33,664 nucleotides of DNA from assembly GCA_900316265.1 (NCBI GenBank), contig ONCH01000039.1, positions 1 through 33,664 of the forward strand, written 5' to 3'. The translations under genes were made by a program, and so were the position numbers. Positions 8,472 to 16,667 of this stretch are shown here, one piece after another. This DNA is from an uncultured Prevotellaceae bacterium (lineage in GTDB: Bacteria > Bacteroidota > Bacteroidia > Bacteroidales > Bacteroidaceae). The notes beneath the pieces are model-generated. The model did not search any database. It was not told the DNA's origin and worked only from the letters and a program-made list of their open reading frames with translations. Every line of letters begins with the position of its first letter. Position 1 is the first letter of the stretch.

Positions 8472-10390
8472 TATCTGCCCATTAACACAAGCATCGCATT
8501 GATATCGCTGGGTGATACCCCCGGTATTCTACTTGCTTGTGCAAGTGTATCCGGTTGAATTCGTTCTAATTTCTGTCTTGCCTCTGTTGATACAGCAGTA
8601 AGATTAGGGTAGTCGAATTTGCCTTTGATTTTAATATTCTCCAAACGGTGCATTTTTTCTGCTACCATTCGCTCGCGTTCGATGTAGCCTTTGTATTTGA
8701 TATGTATTTCGGCTGCTTCTGCTATTTCTTCTTGACGATTGGGCAATTGCTCTATCTTTTCCTTGAGCTCAGGAACAATGGCATACAATTTTTCAAAGTT
8801 CAATTCAGGACGAGCCACGAGGTCTTCCAACTTACAACCATAGACGAGTGGGGTAGAACCGATAGCTTCTAATGCACCATTAACGATTTTCGGTTTTATC
8901 GCGTAGGTCCGACAGAACTCTTCGATTTCTTCGATAGCATGTTTCTTTTGTAGCCACCAGTCGTAACGATCTCTTTTGGCGATACCCAGTTCGTATGCTT
9001 TCTCCGTCAAACGAGCATCCGCATCATCCTGACGTAACAGAATGCGATACTCCGCTCTTGAAGTAAACATGCGGTAGGGCTCATCTACACCTTTTGTTAC
9101 GAGATCATCAATAAGGACACCGATATATGCTTCGTCCCTTTTTAGTTCAAAGGTGCAGTTTATTGCTACTGAATCGCAACCTACAGAACCGGCCATGAGG
9201 GCTGCATTGATGCCTGCCAATGTTCCTTGTCCACCAGCTTCTTCATATCCTGTAGTACCATTCACCTGTCCTGCAAAGAACAAGCCATCAATGACCTTTG
9301 ATTCTAATGAGTGTTTCAATTGTGTAGGATCAAAGAAGTCGTACTCGATGGCGTAGCCTGGGCGATAAACCTTCAGGTCGCGTAAAGCAGGAATGTGCTT
9401 AAGTGCAGCAATCTGCACATCCATAGGCAGACTCGACGAGAAGCCATTCAGATACATCTCATTAGTATCTTCACCTTCTGGCTCTAAGAACAGCAGGTGC
9501 TGTGGCCTGTCTGGGAAAGTGACGAGCTTGGTCTCAATAGATGGACAGTAACGAGGACCTATCGACTGAATCTGTCCGTTATATAGTGGTGAATCTGCCA
9601 GTCCGCTACGCAAAGTCTCATGAACCTGTTCATTCGTGTAGCATACCCAACAAGGCAACTGTTGTAAGGGTCGTTGCTTACCCATATACGAGAACTGATA
9701 ATAACCGTTTTCGCCATCTTGGCGCTCCATATCTTCAAAATGAATGCTGCGCTTATCGATACGAACAGGTGTACCAGTCTTCATGCGAGCTGAACGGATA
9801 CCGTGACGCGTAATGCTTTCGGTGAAGTGGGGGACAGCTGGCTCAGCAATGCGTCCGCCAGGTACCATTTTTCGTCCGATGTGCATCAATCCATTCAGGA
9901 AGGTACCAGCAGTAATAATAACAGCTTTTGCGTGTATTTCTGCTCCCCAGATGGTCTTGACACCGATGACTTGTTTTCTGACGACGGAATCGTCAGGCAC
10001 GGTTTCTACTAGCAGTTCATCGGCTTGGTCTTGCCAGATGTCGAGATTGGGAGTTGCATCCAACACGGAGCGCCACTTCCAGATAAACTTTCCTCTGTCA
10101 CACTGGGCACGAGGACTCCAGACGGCAGGACCCTTCGAACGATTGAGCATGCGGAACTGGATAGCAGTAGCATCTGTTACGAGTGCCATCTGCCCACCAA
10201 GTGCATCTATCTCACGGACAATTTGTCCTTTGGCAATACCACCAATAGCAGGATTACACGACATCTGTGCAATCTTGTTCATATCCATTGTTACCAGTAA
10301 GGTCTTAGCACCCATATTAGCGGCTGCTGTTGCTGCCTCACAGCCAGCATGACCACCACCGATAACTATTACGTCGTATTTCAGTATCAT
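8471..10390 (-). CDS. mnmG: tRNA uridine-5-carboxymethylaminomethyl modification enzyme MnmG (GidA)
   Basis: A FAD-dependent enzyme which, with MnmE, installs (carboxymethyl)aminomethyl groups on wobble U34 of certain tRNAs. The N-terminus carries the dinucleotide-binding fold 'DVIVIGGGHAGCEAA'; 'NPAIGGIAKGQIVREIDALGG' and 'ETKLVTFPDRPQ' are GidA signatures, and the C-terminal helical domain that contacts MnmE is complete. The ATG at 10390 gives 639 residues and sits one base after the upstream yraN stop; an alternative ATG at 10402 would add MHFD and overlap yraN. mnmG is origin-proximal in many bacteria, consistent with the adjacent parS pair. Confidence 0.96.
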   Translation of the reverse strand: MILKYDVIVIGGGHAGCEAATAAANMGAKTLLVTMDMNKIAQMSCNPAIGGIAKGQIVREIDALGGQMALVTDATAIQFRMLNRSKGPAVWSPRAQCDRGKFIWKWRSVLDATPNLDIWQDQADELLVETVPDDSVVRKQVIGVKTIWGAEIHAKAVIITAGTFLNGLMHIGRKMVPGGRIAEPAVPHFTESITRHGIRSARMKTGTPVRIDKRSIHFEDMERQDGENGYYQFSYMGKQRPLQQLPCWVCYTNEQVHETLRSGLADSPLYNGQIQSIGPRYCPSIETKLVTFPDRPQHLLFLEPEGEDTNEMYLNGFSSSLPMDVQIAALKHIPALRDLKVYRPGYAIEYDFFDPTQLKHSLESKVIDGLFFAGQVNGTTGYEEAGGQGTLAGINAALMAGSVGCDSVAINCTFELKRDEAYIGVLIDDLVTKGVDEPYRMFTSRAEYRILLRQDDADARLTEKAYELGIAKRDRYDWWLQKKHAIEEIEEFCRTYAIKPKIVNGALEAIGSTPLVYGCKLEDLVARPELNFEKLYAIVPELKEKIEQLPNRQEEIAEAAEIHIKYKGYIERERMVAEKMHRLENIKIKGKFDYPNLTAVSTEARQKLERIQPDTLAQASRIPGVSPSDINAMLVLMGR

Positions 10391-10391
10391 G

Positions 10392-10745
10392 TCAAAATGC
10401 ATCTTTTATATGGTCTATGGCAGGACTATCGTTCATCGTTCCTACCACAGTAATAATGTCAAAGCGGATATCATGATTTATGTGCCGGTATTTAATATAG
10501 TGGTTAGCTGCTTGTTGCAGGTGACGTATCTTCTGGTAGTCTACTGCTATTTCAGGGTCAGTAAACATACAGTTGCTGCGAGTCTTTACTTCCACAAAAA
10601 CTACCGTATCGCCATCCAGTGCAATGATGTCCAGGTCACGATGGCCAGACTTCCAGTCACGTTCCATGATGGTGTATCCTTGGCGTTCTAGATACGTAGC
10701 AGCAACGTCTTCACCCCACTTTCCTAACTCGTTATGTGATGCCAT
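10392..10745 (-). CDS. yraN: YraN/UPF0102 family endonuclease-like protein
   Basis: A 117-residue protein of the UPF0102 (YraN) family, with a restriction-endonuclease-like fold. Visible signatures are 'ELGKWGEDVAATYLERQGY' at the N-terminus, then 'GHRDLDIIALDGDTVVFVEVKTR', which contains the D...ExK metal-binding core. The physiological role is poorly defined; a Holliday-junction or DNA-repair nuclease role has been suggested from the fold. The start at 10745 (MASHNELGKWGED) is chosen over 10775 because the -7 box at 10773-10780 covers the upstream alternative. It is directly followed by mnmG. Confidence 0.88.
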   Translation of the reverse strand: MASHNELGKWGEDVAATYLERQGYTIMERDWKSGHRDLDIIALDGDTVVFVEVKTRSNCMFTDPEIAVDYQKIRHLQQAANHYIKYRHINHDIRFDIITVVGTMNDSPAIDHIKDAF

Positions 10746-10772
10746 AGAATGGTGTTTATCATTATTTGGTTG

Positions 10773-10780
10773 CAAAGTTA
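10773..10780 (-). promoter_or_regulatory. -7 promoter box for the yraN-mnmG operon
   Basis: The minus strand reads TAACTTTG, a match to the Bacteroidota -7 consensus TAnnTTTG. Initiation would fall near 10767, leaving a leader of about 21 nt before the ATG at 10745. No convincing -33 TTTG was found. Confidence 0.6.
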
Positions 10781-10823
10781 CTAATAAAATTTTGTATAAA
10801 TTGCATATTTTCTAATGAAAACG

Positions 10824-10855
10824 TTTGCAAAATTCATAATTTTGTCGTAATTTTG
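10824..10855 (+). promoter_or_regulatory. frd operon promoter, with duplicated -7 box
   Basis: TAATTTTG at 10848-10855 is a perfect TAnnTTTG -7 box, with TTTG at 10824-10827 as -33 element and a 20-bp spacer. A second identical TAATTTTG lies 11 bp upstream at 10837-10844. The first is the better promoter because of its -33 partner. The predicted leader to the frdC ATG is about 60 nt. Confidence 0.72.
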
Positions 10856-10863
10856 TAGCCCCA

Positions 10864-10877
10864 ACGTGCCCGCACGT
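10864..10877. promoter_or_regulatory. Palindrome at the predicted frd transcription start (candidate operator)
   Basis: ACGTGCCCGCACGT is a perfect inverted repeat of 6-bp arms around CC. It begins about 9 bp after the -7 box, so it covers the expected first transcribed bases. This position would suit a repressor operator or a 5'-terminal mRNA hairpin. No regulator can be named. Confidence 0.5.
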
Positions 10878-10920
10878 ACCTTATATCGAATATTCATTAT
10901 TAATTTTAATTCAATATTTT

Positions 10921-11667
10921 ATGTGGTTATTTAATTCATCAATCGGTAGAAAGGTTGTAATGTCCGTAACGGGTATTGCGCTGATTCTGTTCCTGACATT
11001 CCACTGTTGCATGAATGTCGCAGCGCTGTTCTCTGCTAAGGCTTACAACATGATTTGCGAATTGCTGGGTGCCAACTGGTATGCTGTTGTAGCAACACTT
11101 GGTCTAGCAGCCCTGGCTGTGATTCACATCGTCTATGCATTCATCCTGACTGCACAGAACCGTACCGCTCGTGGTAACAGTCGTTACGATGTAGCAACTA
11201 CGGTAAATGCTGGCAAGGTGGAGTGGGCATCTAAGAACATGCTCGTGCTGGGACTGATTATCTGTCTTGGTCTGTTGTTGCACCTGTTCAATTTCTGGTA
11301 CAACATGATGTTCGCTGAACTCTTCCATGTAGCTGATCCCCTTGGCAATCCTGCTGATGGTTTCGGATACATCGTGCTGACCTTCTCTTGCCCCGTTTAT
11401 GTAGTGCTCTACATCATCTGGCTGGCTGCTATTTGGTTCCACCTGACTCATGGCTTCTGGAGTGCTATGCAGACCCTTGGTTGGAGTGGTAAGACGTGGC
11501 TCTGCCGTTGGAAGGTTATTGGTGGCATCTATGTCACACTGCTCATGCTGGGCTTCCTCGTAGTAGTACTGGCTTTTGCTTTTGGCTGTGCCCCTTCACT
11601 CTGTGATTCTTGCAATGGCGCTATGGACTGTTGCAAAGAGGCTGCCGCTGCAGCTTGCTGTCAGTAA
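10921..11667 (+). CDS. frdC: Fumarate reductase/succinate dehydrogenase cytochrome b subunit
   Basis: A 248-residue membrane anchor of the di-haem cytochrome b558 type, passing electrons between menaquinol and the FrdB iron-sulfur subunit. Five hydrophobic helices are visible, with candidate haem-ligand histidines in 'LTFHCCMNVAALF', 'LAVIHIVYAFILTAQNRTARG', 'LLHLFNFWYN' and 'WFHLTHGFWSAMQTLGWSG'. The last 30 residues are unusual: an extremely Cys-rich tail of seven cysteines among small residues (GCAPSLCDSCNGAMDCC, then KEAAAAACCQ). It is the first gene of the frdCAB operon, with its own promoter. Direction of catalysis (fumarate reduction versus succinate oxidation) cannot be read from sequence, but fumarate reduction is the known role in Prevotella/Bacteroides. 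Confidence 0.92.
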   Translation: MWLFNSSIGRKVVMSVTGIALILFLTFHCCMNVAALFSAKAYNMICELLGANWYAVVATLGLAALAVIHIVYAFILTAQNRTARGNSRYDVATTVNAGKVEWASKNMLVLGLIICLGLLLHLFNFWYNMMFAELFHVADPLGNPADGFGYIVLTFSCPVYVVLYIIWLAAIWFHLTHGFWSAMQTLGWSGKTWLCRWKVIGGIYVTLLMLGFLVVVLAFAFGCAPSLCDSCNGAMDCCKEAAAAACCQ

Positions 11668-11698
11668 TTATGAATTAAGAATTAAGCATTAAAAAATT

Positions 11699-13678
11699 AT
11701 GGCAAAAGTAATTGATTCTAAGATTCCCGCAGGTCCAGTGCCTGAGAAATGGAAGGAATATAAGGCTCACCAGCGCTTGGTTAACCCCAAGAACAAGCTG
11801 AAGCTCGACATTATTGTCGTTGGTACCGGTCTGGCTGGTGCTTCTGCAGCTGCTTCACTCGGCGAGATGGGCTTCAATGTGATTAACCTGTGCATTCAGG
11901 ACTCTCCCCGTCGCGCTCACTCTATCGCTGCTCAGGGTGGTATCAACGCCGCTAAGTGCTATCAGAACGATGGTGACTCTATCTACCGTCTGTTCTACGA
12001 TACCGTAAAGGGTGGTGACTATCGTGCTCGCGAGGCCAACGTTTATCGTTTGGCTGAGGTGTCAAACAATATTATCGACCAGTGCGTAGCTCAGGGCGTT
12101 CCTTTCGCTCGTGAGTATGGTGGTATGCTGGCTAACCGTTCATTCGGTGGTGCTCAGGTAAGCCGTACATTCTATGCTAAGGGTCAGACCGGTCAGCAGT
12201 TGCTGCTGGGTGCTTACTCTTCACTGAGCTGTCAGGTAAACGCTGGTAAGGTAAAGCTCTATACCCGTTACGAAATGGAGGATGTAGTCATCGTTGATGG
12301 CCGTGCTCGCGGTATCATTGCCAAGAACCTCTGCACTGGTAAGCTGGAGCGCTTCTCTGCTAACGCAGTTGTTATCGCTACTGGTGGTTATGGTAACACT
12401 TACTTCCTCTCTACAAACGCTATGGGTTGTAACTGTACCGCTGCTGTTCAGTGCTATCGTAAGGGTGCCTACTTTGCTAACCCTTCTTACGTTCAGATTC
12501 ACCCCACCTGTATCCCCGTTCATGGCGACAAGCAGTCTAAGCTGACGCTGATGTCTGAGTCTCTGCGTAACGATGGTCGTATCTGGGTTCCCAAGAAGAT
12601 TGAGGATGCTAAGGCTCTGCAGGCTGGTACCAAGCAGGGTTGGGAGATTCCTGAGGAGGATCGCGACTACTATCTGGAGCGCCGCTATCCTGCCTTCGGT
12701 AACCTCGTTCCCCGTGACGTGGCTTCTCGTGCTGCTAAGGAGCGTTGCGACAAGGGCTTCGGCGTTAACAACACCGGTCTGGCTGTGTTCCTCGACTTCT
12801 CTGAGTCTATCAACCGTCTGGGTCTGGATGTTATCATGCAGCGTTATGGCAACCTCTTCGAGATGTACGAGGAGATTACCGACGTATTCCCTGGCGATGT
12901 AGCCAACGAGATCAATGGCGTGAAGTACTACAAGCCCATGATGATCTATCCCGCTATCCACTACACGATGGGTGGTATCTGGGTTGACTACGAGCTGCAG
13001 ACCTCTATTCCTGGTCTGTTCGCTATCGGTGAGTGTAACTTCTCTGACCACGGTGCTAACCGTCTGGGTGCTTCTGCGCTGATGCAGGGTCTTGCCGATG
13101 GTTACTTCGTGCTGCCTTACACCATCCAGAACTATCTGGCCGACCAGGCTGTATGGCCGAAGGTTTCTACCGACCTGCCTGAGTTTGCTGAGGCTGAGAA
13201 GAAGGTGGATGCTGAGCTCGATCGCCTGCTCAACATTAAGGGTAAGCGTTCTGTTGACTCTATCCACAAGGAGCTGGGTCATATCATGTGGGAGTATGTT
13301 GGTATGGGTCGTACCGCTGAAGGCCTGAAGACAGGTCTGAAGAAGATGCACGAACTGGAGAAGGAGTTCGACACCAACCTCTTCGTTCCTGGCACTAAGG
13401 AAGGCTTGAACATCGAGCTTGACAAGGCTATCCACCTCCGTGACTTCTTCACCATGGGTCAGCTCGTAGCCTTCGACGCCCTCTCTCGTAACGAGTCTTG
13501 CGGTGGTCACTTCCGCGAGGAGTATCAGACCGAGGAAGGCGAGGCTAAGCGCGACGACGAGAACTACTTCTATGTAGGCTGCTGGGAGTACAAAGGCAAG
13601 GGCAACGAGCCTGAGCTCATTAAGGAGCCGCTGGAGTACGAGGCAATCAAGGTACAGACACGTAACTATAAGAATTAA
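11699..13678 (+). CDS. frdA: Fumarate reductase/succinate dehydrogenase flavoprotein subunit
   Basis: A 659-residue catalytic subunit with covalent FAD, interconverting fumarate and succinate. The FAD-binding '[21 protein letters not shown]' region is followed by '[20 protein letters not shown]', whose His is the expected flavin-attachment site. The substrate-domain stretch '[17 protein letters not shown]' and '[17 protein letters not shown]' are complete. Length and order match the Bacteroidota b558-type enzyme. Codon use is strongly restricted (repeated GCT, GGT, CGT, CTG, AAG), as in very highly expressed genes. That bias also creates a long open antisense frame. It starts 31 bp after frdC. 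Confidence 0.96.
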   Translation: MAKVIDSKIPAGPVPEKWKEYKAHQRLVNPKNKLKLDIIVVGTGLAGASAAASLGEMGFNVINLCIQDSPRRAHSIAAQGGINAAKCYQNDGDSIYRLFYDTVKGGDYRAREANVYRLAEVSNNIIDQCVAQGVPFAREYGGMLANRSFGGAQVSRTFYAKGQTGQQLLLGAYSSLSCQVNAGKVKLYTRYEMEDVVIVDGRARGIIAKNLCTGKLERFSANAVVIATGGYGNTYFLSTNAMGCNCTAAVQCYRKGAYFANPSYVQIHPTCIPVHGDKQSKLTLMSESLRNDGRIWVPKKIEDAKALQAGTKQGWEIPEEDRDYYLERRYPAFGNLVPRDVASRAAKERCDKGFGVNNTGLAVFLDFSESINRLGLDVIMQRYGNLFEMYEEITDVFPGDVANEINGVKYYKPMMIYPAIHYTMGGIWVDYELQTSIPGLFAIGECNFSDHGANRLGASALMQGLADGYFVLPYTIQNYLADQAVWPKVSTDLPEFAEAEKKVDAELDRLLNIKGKRSVDSIHKELGHIMWEYVGMGRTAEGLKTGLKKMHELEKEFDTNLFVPGTKEGLNIELDKAIHLRDFFTMGQLVAFDALSRNESCGGHFREEYQTEEGEAKRDDENYFYVGCWEYKGKGNEPELIKEPLEYEAIKVQTRNYKN

Positions 13679-13684
13679 TTAGGT

Positions 13685-14443
13685 ATGGCAAAGAATATTT
13701 CATTTACAATAAAGTTCTGGCGCCAGAACGGCCCCAAGGACCAGGGACACTTCGATACCCACGAGATGAAGGACATCCCCGATGATACCTCCTTCCTCGA
13801 GATGCTCGACATCCTGAACGAGGAGCTCATCAACGAAGGCAAGGAGCCTTTCGTATTCGACCACGACTGCCGCGAGGGTATCTGCGGTATGTGCTCACTC
13901 TACATCAATGGTACACCTCACGGTCTGACCGAGCGTGGTGCTACTACTTGTCAGCTCTACATGCGCCGCTTCAACGATGGCGATGTCATCACCGTAGAGC
14001 CTTGGCGTTCAGCAGCCTTCCCCGTGATAAAGGACTGTATGGTTGACCGCGGTGCCTTCGATAAGATTATCCAGGCCGGTGGTTACACTACTATCCGCAC
14101 AGGTCAGGCTCAGGATGCTAACGCTATCCTCATTCCAAAGGAGGATGCTGACGAGGCTATGGACTGCGCTTCATGCATTGGCTGTGGCGCTTGCGTAGCA
14201 GCTTGTAAGAACGGCTCTGCTATGCTCTTCGTATCATCTAAGGTTTCTCAGCTCGCCCTGCTTCCTCAGGGTCGCGTAGAGGCAGCCCGTCGTGTGAAGA
14301 ACATGATTGCCAAGATGGACGAGCTCGGCTTCGGTAACTGCACCAACACCCGTGCTTGCGAGGCAGTATGTCCTAAGAACGAGACCATCGCTAACATCGC
14401 TCGCCTGAACCGCGAGATGATTAAGGCAAAGTTGGCTGACTAA
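13685..14443 (+). CDS. frdB: Fumarate reductase/succinate dehydrogenase iron-sulfur subunit
   Basis: A 252-residue electron-transfer subunit carrying three iron-sulfur centres. The [2Fe-2S] ferredoxin-type motif is '[19 protein letters not shown]' plus a later 'TTCQLYM'. The C-terminal domain has '[18 protein letters not shown]' and '[13 protein letters not shown]', supplying ligands for the [4Fe-4S] and [3Fe-4S] clusters. It is 6 bp downstream of frdA and the last gene of the operon. The stop codon lies inside an 11-bp-stem hairpin (14437-14462). Confidence 0.96.
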   Translation: MAKNISFTIKFWRQNGPKDQGHFDTHEMKDIPDDTSFLEMLDILNEELINEGKEPFVFDHDCREGICGMCSLYINGTPHGLTERGATTCQLYMRRFNDGDVITVEPWRSAAFPVIKDCMVDRGAFDKIIQAGGYTTIRTGQAQDANAILIPKEDADEAMDCASCIGCGACVAACKNGSAMLFVSSKVSQLALLPQGRVEAARRVKNMIAKMDELGFGNCTNTRACEAVCPKNETIANIARLNREMIKAKLAD

Positions 14444-14486
14444 AATGCCTCCATTTTAGTCAAGGCTTTCAATCCGATAAAGGATT
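14437..14486 (+). other. Two hairpins at the 3' end of the frd mRNA
   Basis: TGACTAAAATG (14437-14447) pairs perfectly with CATTTTAGTCA (14452-14462) across a CCTC loop, with the frdB stop codon in the 5' arm. A second small hairpin, AATCC-gataaa-GGATT, follows at 14471-14486. Neither has a T-run. They precede the true terminator and may protect the 3' end of an abundant mRNA. Confidence 0.6.
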
Positions 14487-14503
14487 ACCTTATCTATAAT
14501 AAG

Positions 14504-14535
14504 AGCGCCGCAGCGAAAAACTGCGGTGCTTTTTT
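14504..14535 (+). terminator. Rho-independent terminator of the frd operon
   Basis: A 10-bp stem (AGCGCCGCAG at 14504-14513, CTGCGGTGCT at 14521-14530, one G-T pair) with a 7-nt CGAAAAA loop is followed by a run of T residues. This is a textbook intrinsic terminator, 60 bp after frdB. Confidence 0.93.
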
Positions 14536-14564
14536 GTTTGTTTCCCAAGAAATGCGTATCTTTG
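14534..14564 (+). promoter_or_regulatory. bcp promoter
   Basis: TATCTTTG at 14557-14564 matches the -7 consensus TAnnTTTG. TTG at 14534-14536 lies 20 bp upstream, inside the terminator T-tract. The leader to the ATG at 14590 is about 20 nt. Confidence 0.65.
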
Positions 14565-14589
14565 CGACATCATATAAACGATAACGACT

Positions 14590-15042
14590 ATGAACATTGG
14601 AGACAAGGCGCCTGAGATACTGGGCAAGGACGAGCAGGGACGGGATATCCGTTTGAGTGACTATCGTGGACGTAAACTAGTGCTGTACTTCTACCCAAAG
14701 GATAATACCAGCGGGTGTACGGCTGAGGCTTGCAGTCTGAGAGACCACTATACAGAACTGCAAGGTGCAGGCTATGAGGTGGTGGGTGTCAGCAAGGACT
14801 CTGCAGCCTCGCATGTCAAGTTTAAGGAGAAGCATGAGTTGCCTTTCCCGTTGATAGCTGACGTTGACAAGACGCTGTTGCAGGCGATGGGTGCTTGGGG
14901 TGAGAAGGTGATGTACGGTAAGAAGACCGAGGGCACCATCCGCACCACCTTTATTATTAATGAGGAGGGTATCATCGAGCAGATATTTGCTGGTAAGCAG
15001 GTGAAGACCAAGGAACACGCTGAGCAGATACTGCAAAAGTAG
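14590..15042 (+). CDS. bcp: Thioredoxin-dependent peroxiredoxin, BCP/PrxQ type
   Basis: A 150-residue peroxiredoxin that reduces hydroperoxides with electrons from thioredoxin. The active site 'FYPKDNTSGCTAEACSLRD' carries the peroxidatic Cys and, five residues on, the resolving Cys characteristic of the atypical 2-Cys BCP/PrxQ group. 'LPFPLIADVDKTLLQAMGAWGEK' is the conserved second half of the fold. It has its own promoter directly after the frd terminator, and the EamA gene follows 46 bp downstream in the same direction. Confidence 0.95.
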   Translation: MNIGDKAPEILGKDEQGRDIRLSDYRGRKLVLYFYPKDNTSGCTAEACSLRDHYTELQGAGYEVVGVSKDSAASHVKFKEKHELPFPLIADVDKTLLQAMGAWGEKVMYGKKTEGTIRTTFIINEEGIIEQIFAGKQVKTKEHAEQILQK

Positions 15043-15088
15043 TTTCTTTCCCATATTCAACACAAAGGCTAACATAAGAAAAAAGCAT

Positions 15089-15979
15089 TTGAATAGATAT
15101 CTATATCATCTAGTGGCATTCGTGGTGATTGCCATTTGGGGCTCCACGTTTGTGTTCACCAAGCTGTTGCTGCTTGGTGGGCTGACGGCAGCGCAGATTT
15201 TCATTTTGCGCTTCATCATTGCCTATGCGCTGCTGTTAGGCTATTGTCTGGTAAGGGGTATCCGTTGGATGGCTGATTCTTGGCGTGATGAACTGCTGAT
15301 GGCTGCATTGGGCGTGACGGGCGGTTCGCTCTATTTCCTAACGGAGAACTCTTCCATGAACTACACCACGACTACCAACACCAGCATCATTGTCAGCCTG
15401 TGTCCGCTCTTTGCCTCGGCCATCATTGGGCTTTTCTATAAGACCGAGCGGCTGAGTCGCCTGCAGACCTTCGGCACGCTGATGGCAGCAGCAGGTGTCA
15501 TCGTGGTGGTTATGAACGGCCACTTCGTGCTCCACCTCTCTCCGCGAGGCGATTTGCTGGCCTTTGCAGCCTGCCTCTGTTGGGCCATCTACAGTCTGCT
15601 GATGATTCCTGCCAATGCACGCTACGATACGGTGTTTGTCACCCGTAAAGTGTTCTTCTACGGACTGCTTTCAATGATACCTTACTATATCATATATCCC
15701 GAACTGAACCTTCATCTGGTTCTTCAGCAGCCCCAACTATTGTGGAACCTGCTGTTCTTAGGGTGTGTAGCCTCCATGCTGTGCTTCTTGACGTGGAACT
15801 GGGTATTAAAGAAGTTAGGAGCTGTCGTAGCCACCAACTATGTGTATCTGAATCCTGTAACCACCATTATCTTTGCCTGGTCTCTGCTGGGCGAGCCGAT
15901 AACGTTATGGTTCCTCCTTGGCACCATCCTCGTTCTCTTAGGCATGTTCCTGGCAGATAGAAAAAAGAAAAAAATATGA
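15089..15979 (+). CDS. EamA/DMT-family inner-membrane permease (first copy)
   Basis: A 296-residue protein of the drug/metabolite transporter superfamily, with ten predicted membrane helices arranged as two EamA repeats (about residues 5-140 and 150-290). The first is marked by 'AIWGSTFVFTKLLLLGG' and 'LYFLTENSSMNYTTTTNTS'. The only convincing start is a TTG at 15089, preceded by an A/G-rich AAGAAAAAAG; no upstream ATG keeps the frame. Family members export or import small metabolites and the substrate is not predictable. It is probably co-transcribed with bcp. It ends with a Lys-rich cytosolic tail. Confidence 0.85.
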   Translation: MNRYLYHLVAFVVIAIWGSTFVFTKLLLLGGLTAAQIFILRFIIAYALLLGYCLVRGIRWMADSWRDELLMAALGVTGGSLYFLTENSSMNYTTTTNTSIIVSLCPLFASAIIGLFYKTERLSRLQTFGTLMAAAGVIVVVMNGHFVLHLSPRGDLLAFAACLCWAIYSLLMIPANARYDTVFVTRKVFFYGLLSMIPYYIIYPELNLHLVLQQPQLLWNLLFLGCVASMLCFLTWNWVLKKLGAVVATNYVYLNPVTTIIFAWSLLGEPITLWFLLGTILVLLGMFLADRKKKKI

Positions 15980-16025
15980 GTAATTTGTGTAGTTTTTCGT
16001 AACCATACTGCGTCTAATGGGTGAT

Positions 16026-16278
16026 ATGATTCAAAAAACAGACAAGAAATGACGACATTAGAAAGAAAGTTCGCACGGTATGGGACGATGAACAGGAGAA
16101 GTGGTATTTCTCAATTGTAGATGTATGTGGTGTACTCACTGATAGTCCCAATCCTCGTAACTATTGGAAAGTTCTGAAACACAGACTTGTAAAAGAAGGA
16201 AATGAAACGGTTACAAATTGTAACCAGTTGAAGTTTCAGGCTGAAGACGGTAAAGGGTGGAATCTGGGTGGAATGTAA
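16026..16278 (+). pseudogene. Bro-N/phage antirepressor-like gene remnant (frameshifted and truncated)
   Basis: A frame open from 16030 to the TAA at 16276 encodes 'VRTVWDDEQEKWYFSIVDV', then 'CGVLTDSPNPRNYWKVLKHR' and 'LVKEGNETVTNCNQLKFQAE'. This is the recognisable N-terminal Bro-N fold of antirepressor-like proteins in Bacteroidota. It lacks an ATG in frame. The natural start appears to be ATG at 16026 (MIQKTDKK), one frame away, so a frameshift lies near 16049-16051. The protein stops soon after 'EDGK', where normal members continue for a long C-terminal half. The last codons run into a repeat cluster. I read it as a decayed mobile or phage-derived gene. Confidence 0.72.
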
Positions 16279-16366
16279 GGTGGAACCTCCAAATAGGTTC
16301 CACCTCTCTCAATCCCTTTGTACAAAGGGATTCCAGCGAAAAAGGTGGAATGTGGAACCTTTTTCG
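16265..16366. repeat. Cluster of GTGGAA-containing palindromes (REP-like)
   Basis: Three perfect inverted repeats lie in about 90 bp. GGTGGAACCT (16279-16288) pairs with 16295-16304. A 22-bp palindrome with arm AATCCCTTTGT spans 16311-16332. CGAAAAAGGT (16337-16346) pairs with ACCTTTTTCG (16357-16366). GTGGAATG/GTGGAACC motifs recur at about 16269, 16280 and 16345-16357, with one inverted copy. The last hairpin ends in T-rich DNA and may also act as a terminator. No gene is visible from 16279 to 16667 apart from spurious ORFs. Confidence 0.75.
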
Positions 16367-16400
16367 TTTTTCGCTGTTTTCGTAATTTATTGGTATAAAC

Positions 16401-16473
16401 AGCTGTACCCGACTGCTACTTAGCTGTACCCAGCGCTGTATTAGCTGTACCCTGTGCTGTATTAGCTGTATTT
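16401..16473. repeat. 21-bp tandem repeat starting AGCTGTACCC
   Basis: AGCTGTACCC begins at exactly 16401, 16422 and 16443, and AGCTGTATTT at 16464. The period is therefore exactly 21 bp, two turns of B-DNA, with three full units and a partial fourth. The second half of the units carries a degenerate GCTGTA or GCTACT half-copy. A related, less regular AGCT array is found at 20385-20466. Confidence 0.85.
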
Positions 16474-16629
16474 GTACGAAAAAGGAGCTTCTTTCCATAC
16501 CTTTACATGATATTTTCCATAGAGGATAGTGCGTGATTATTCATAATTCCTTGATTTATAATCGTTTTTGATTTTCCTCCTTTTATACATTTTCCATAGG
16601 CAACTGATACAACTTTAGAAATAATATCG

Positions 16630-16637
16630 TAACTTTG
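16630..16637 (+). promoter_or_regulatory. -7 promoter box of the TPR/HTH regulator gene
   Basis: TAACTTTG matches TAnnTTTG. Because it overlaps the most upstream possible start (16635), the start at 16668 is chosen, giving a leader of about 25 nt. No good -33 TTTG was seen. Confidence 0.55.
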
Positions 16638-16667
16638 CAATCGAGAAGTAATGAAAAGGTGACAACA

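Noticed and set aside
12221-13510. Long (429-codon) open frame antisense to frdA
   Set aside because: frdA is an unmistakable, highly expressed gene whose restricted codon use removes stop codons from this antisense frame; the antisense product has low-complexity composition and no recognisable motif.
15990-16026. Possible ECF-sigma-type promoter (TTTTTCGTAACC ... GCGTCTAATGGG)
   Set aside because: The two boxes are only about 6 bp apart, too close for a promoter, and the downstream gene is a pseudogene.
16211-16498. 95-codon minus-strand frame with a 7-residue repeat (RVQLIQR-like)
   Set aside because: The peptide repeat is the direct result of the 21-bp DNA tandem repeat; the frame crosses three palindromes and has no support as a protein.
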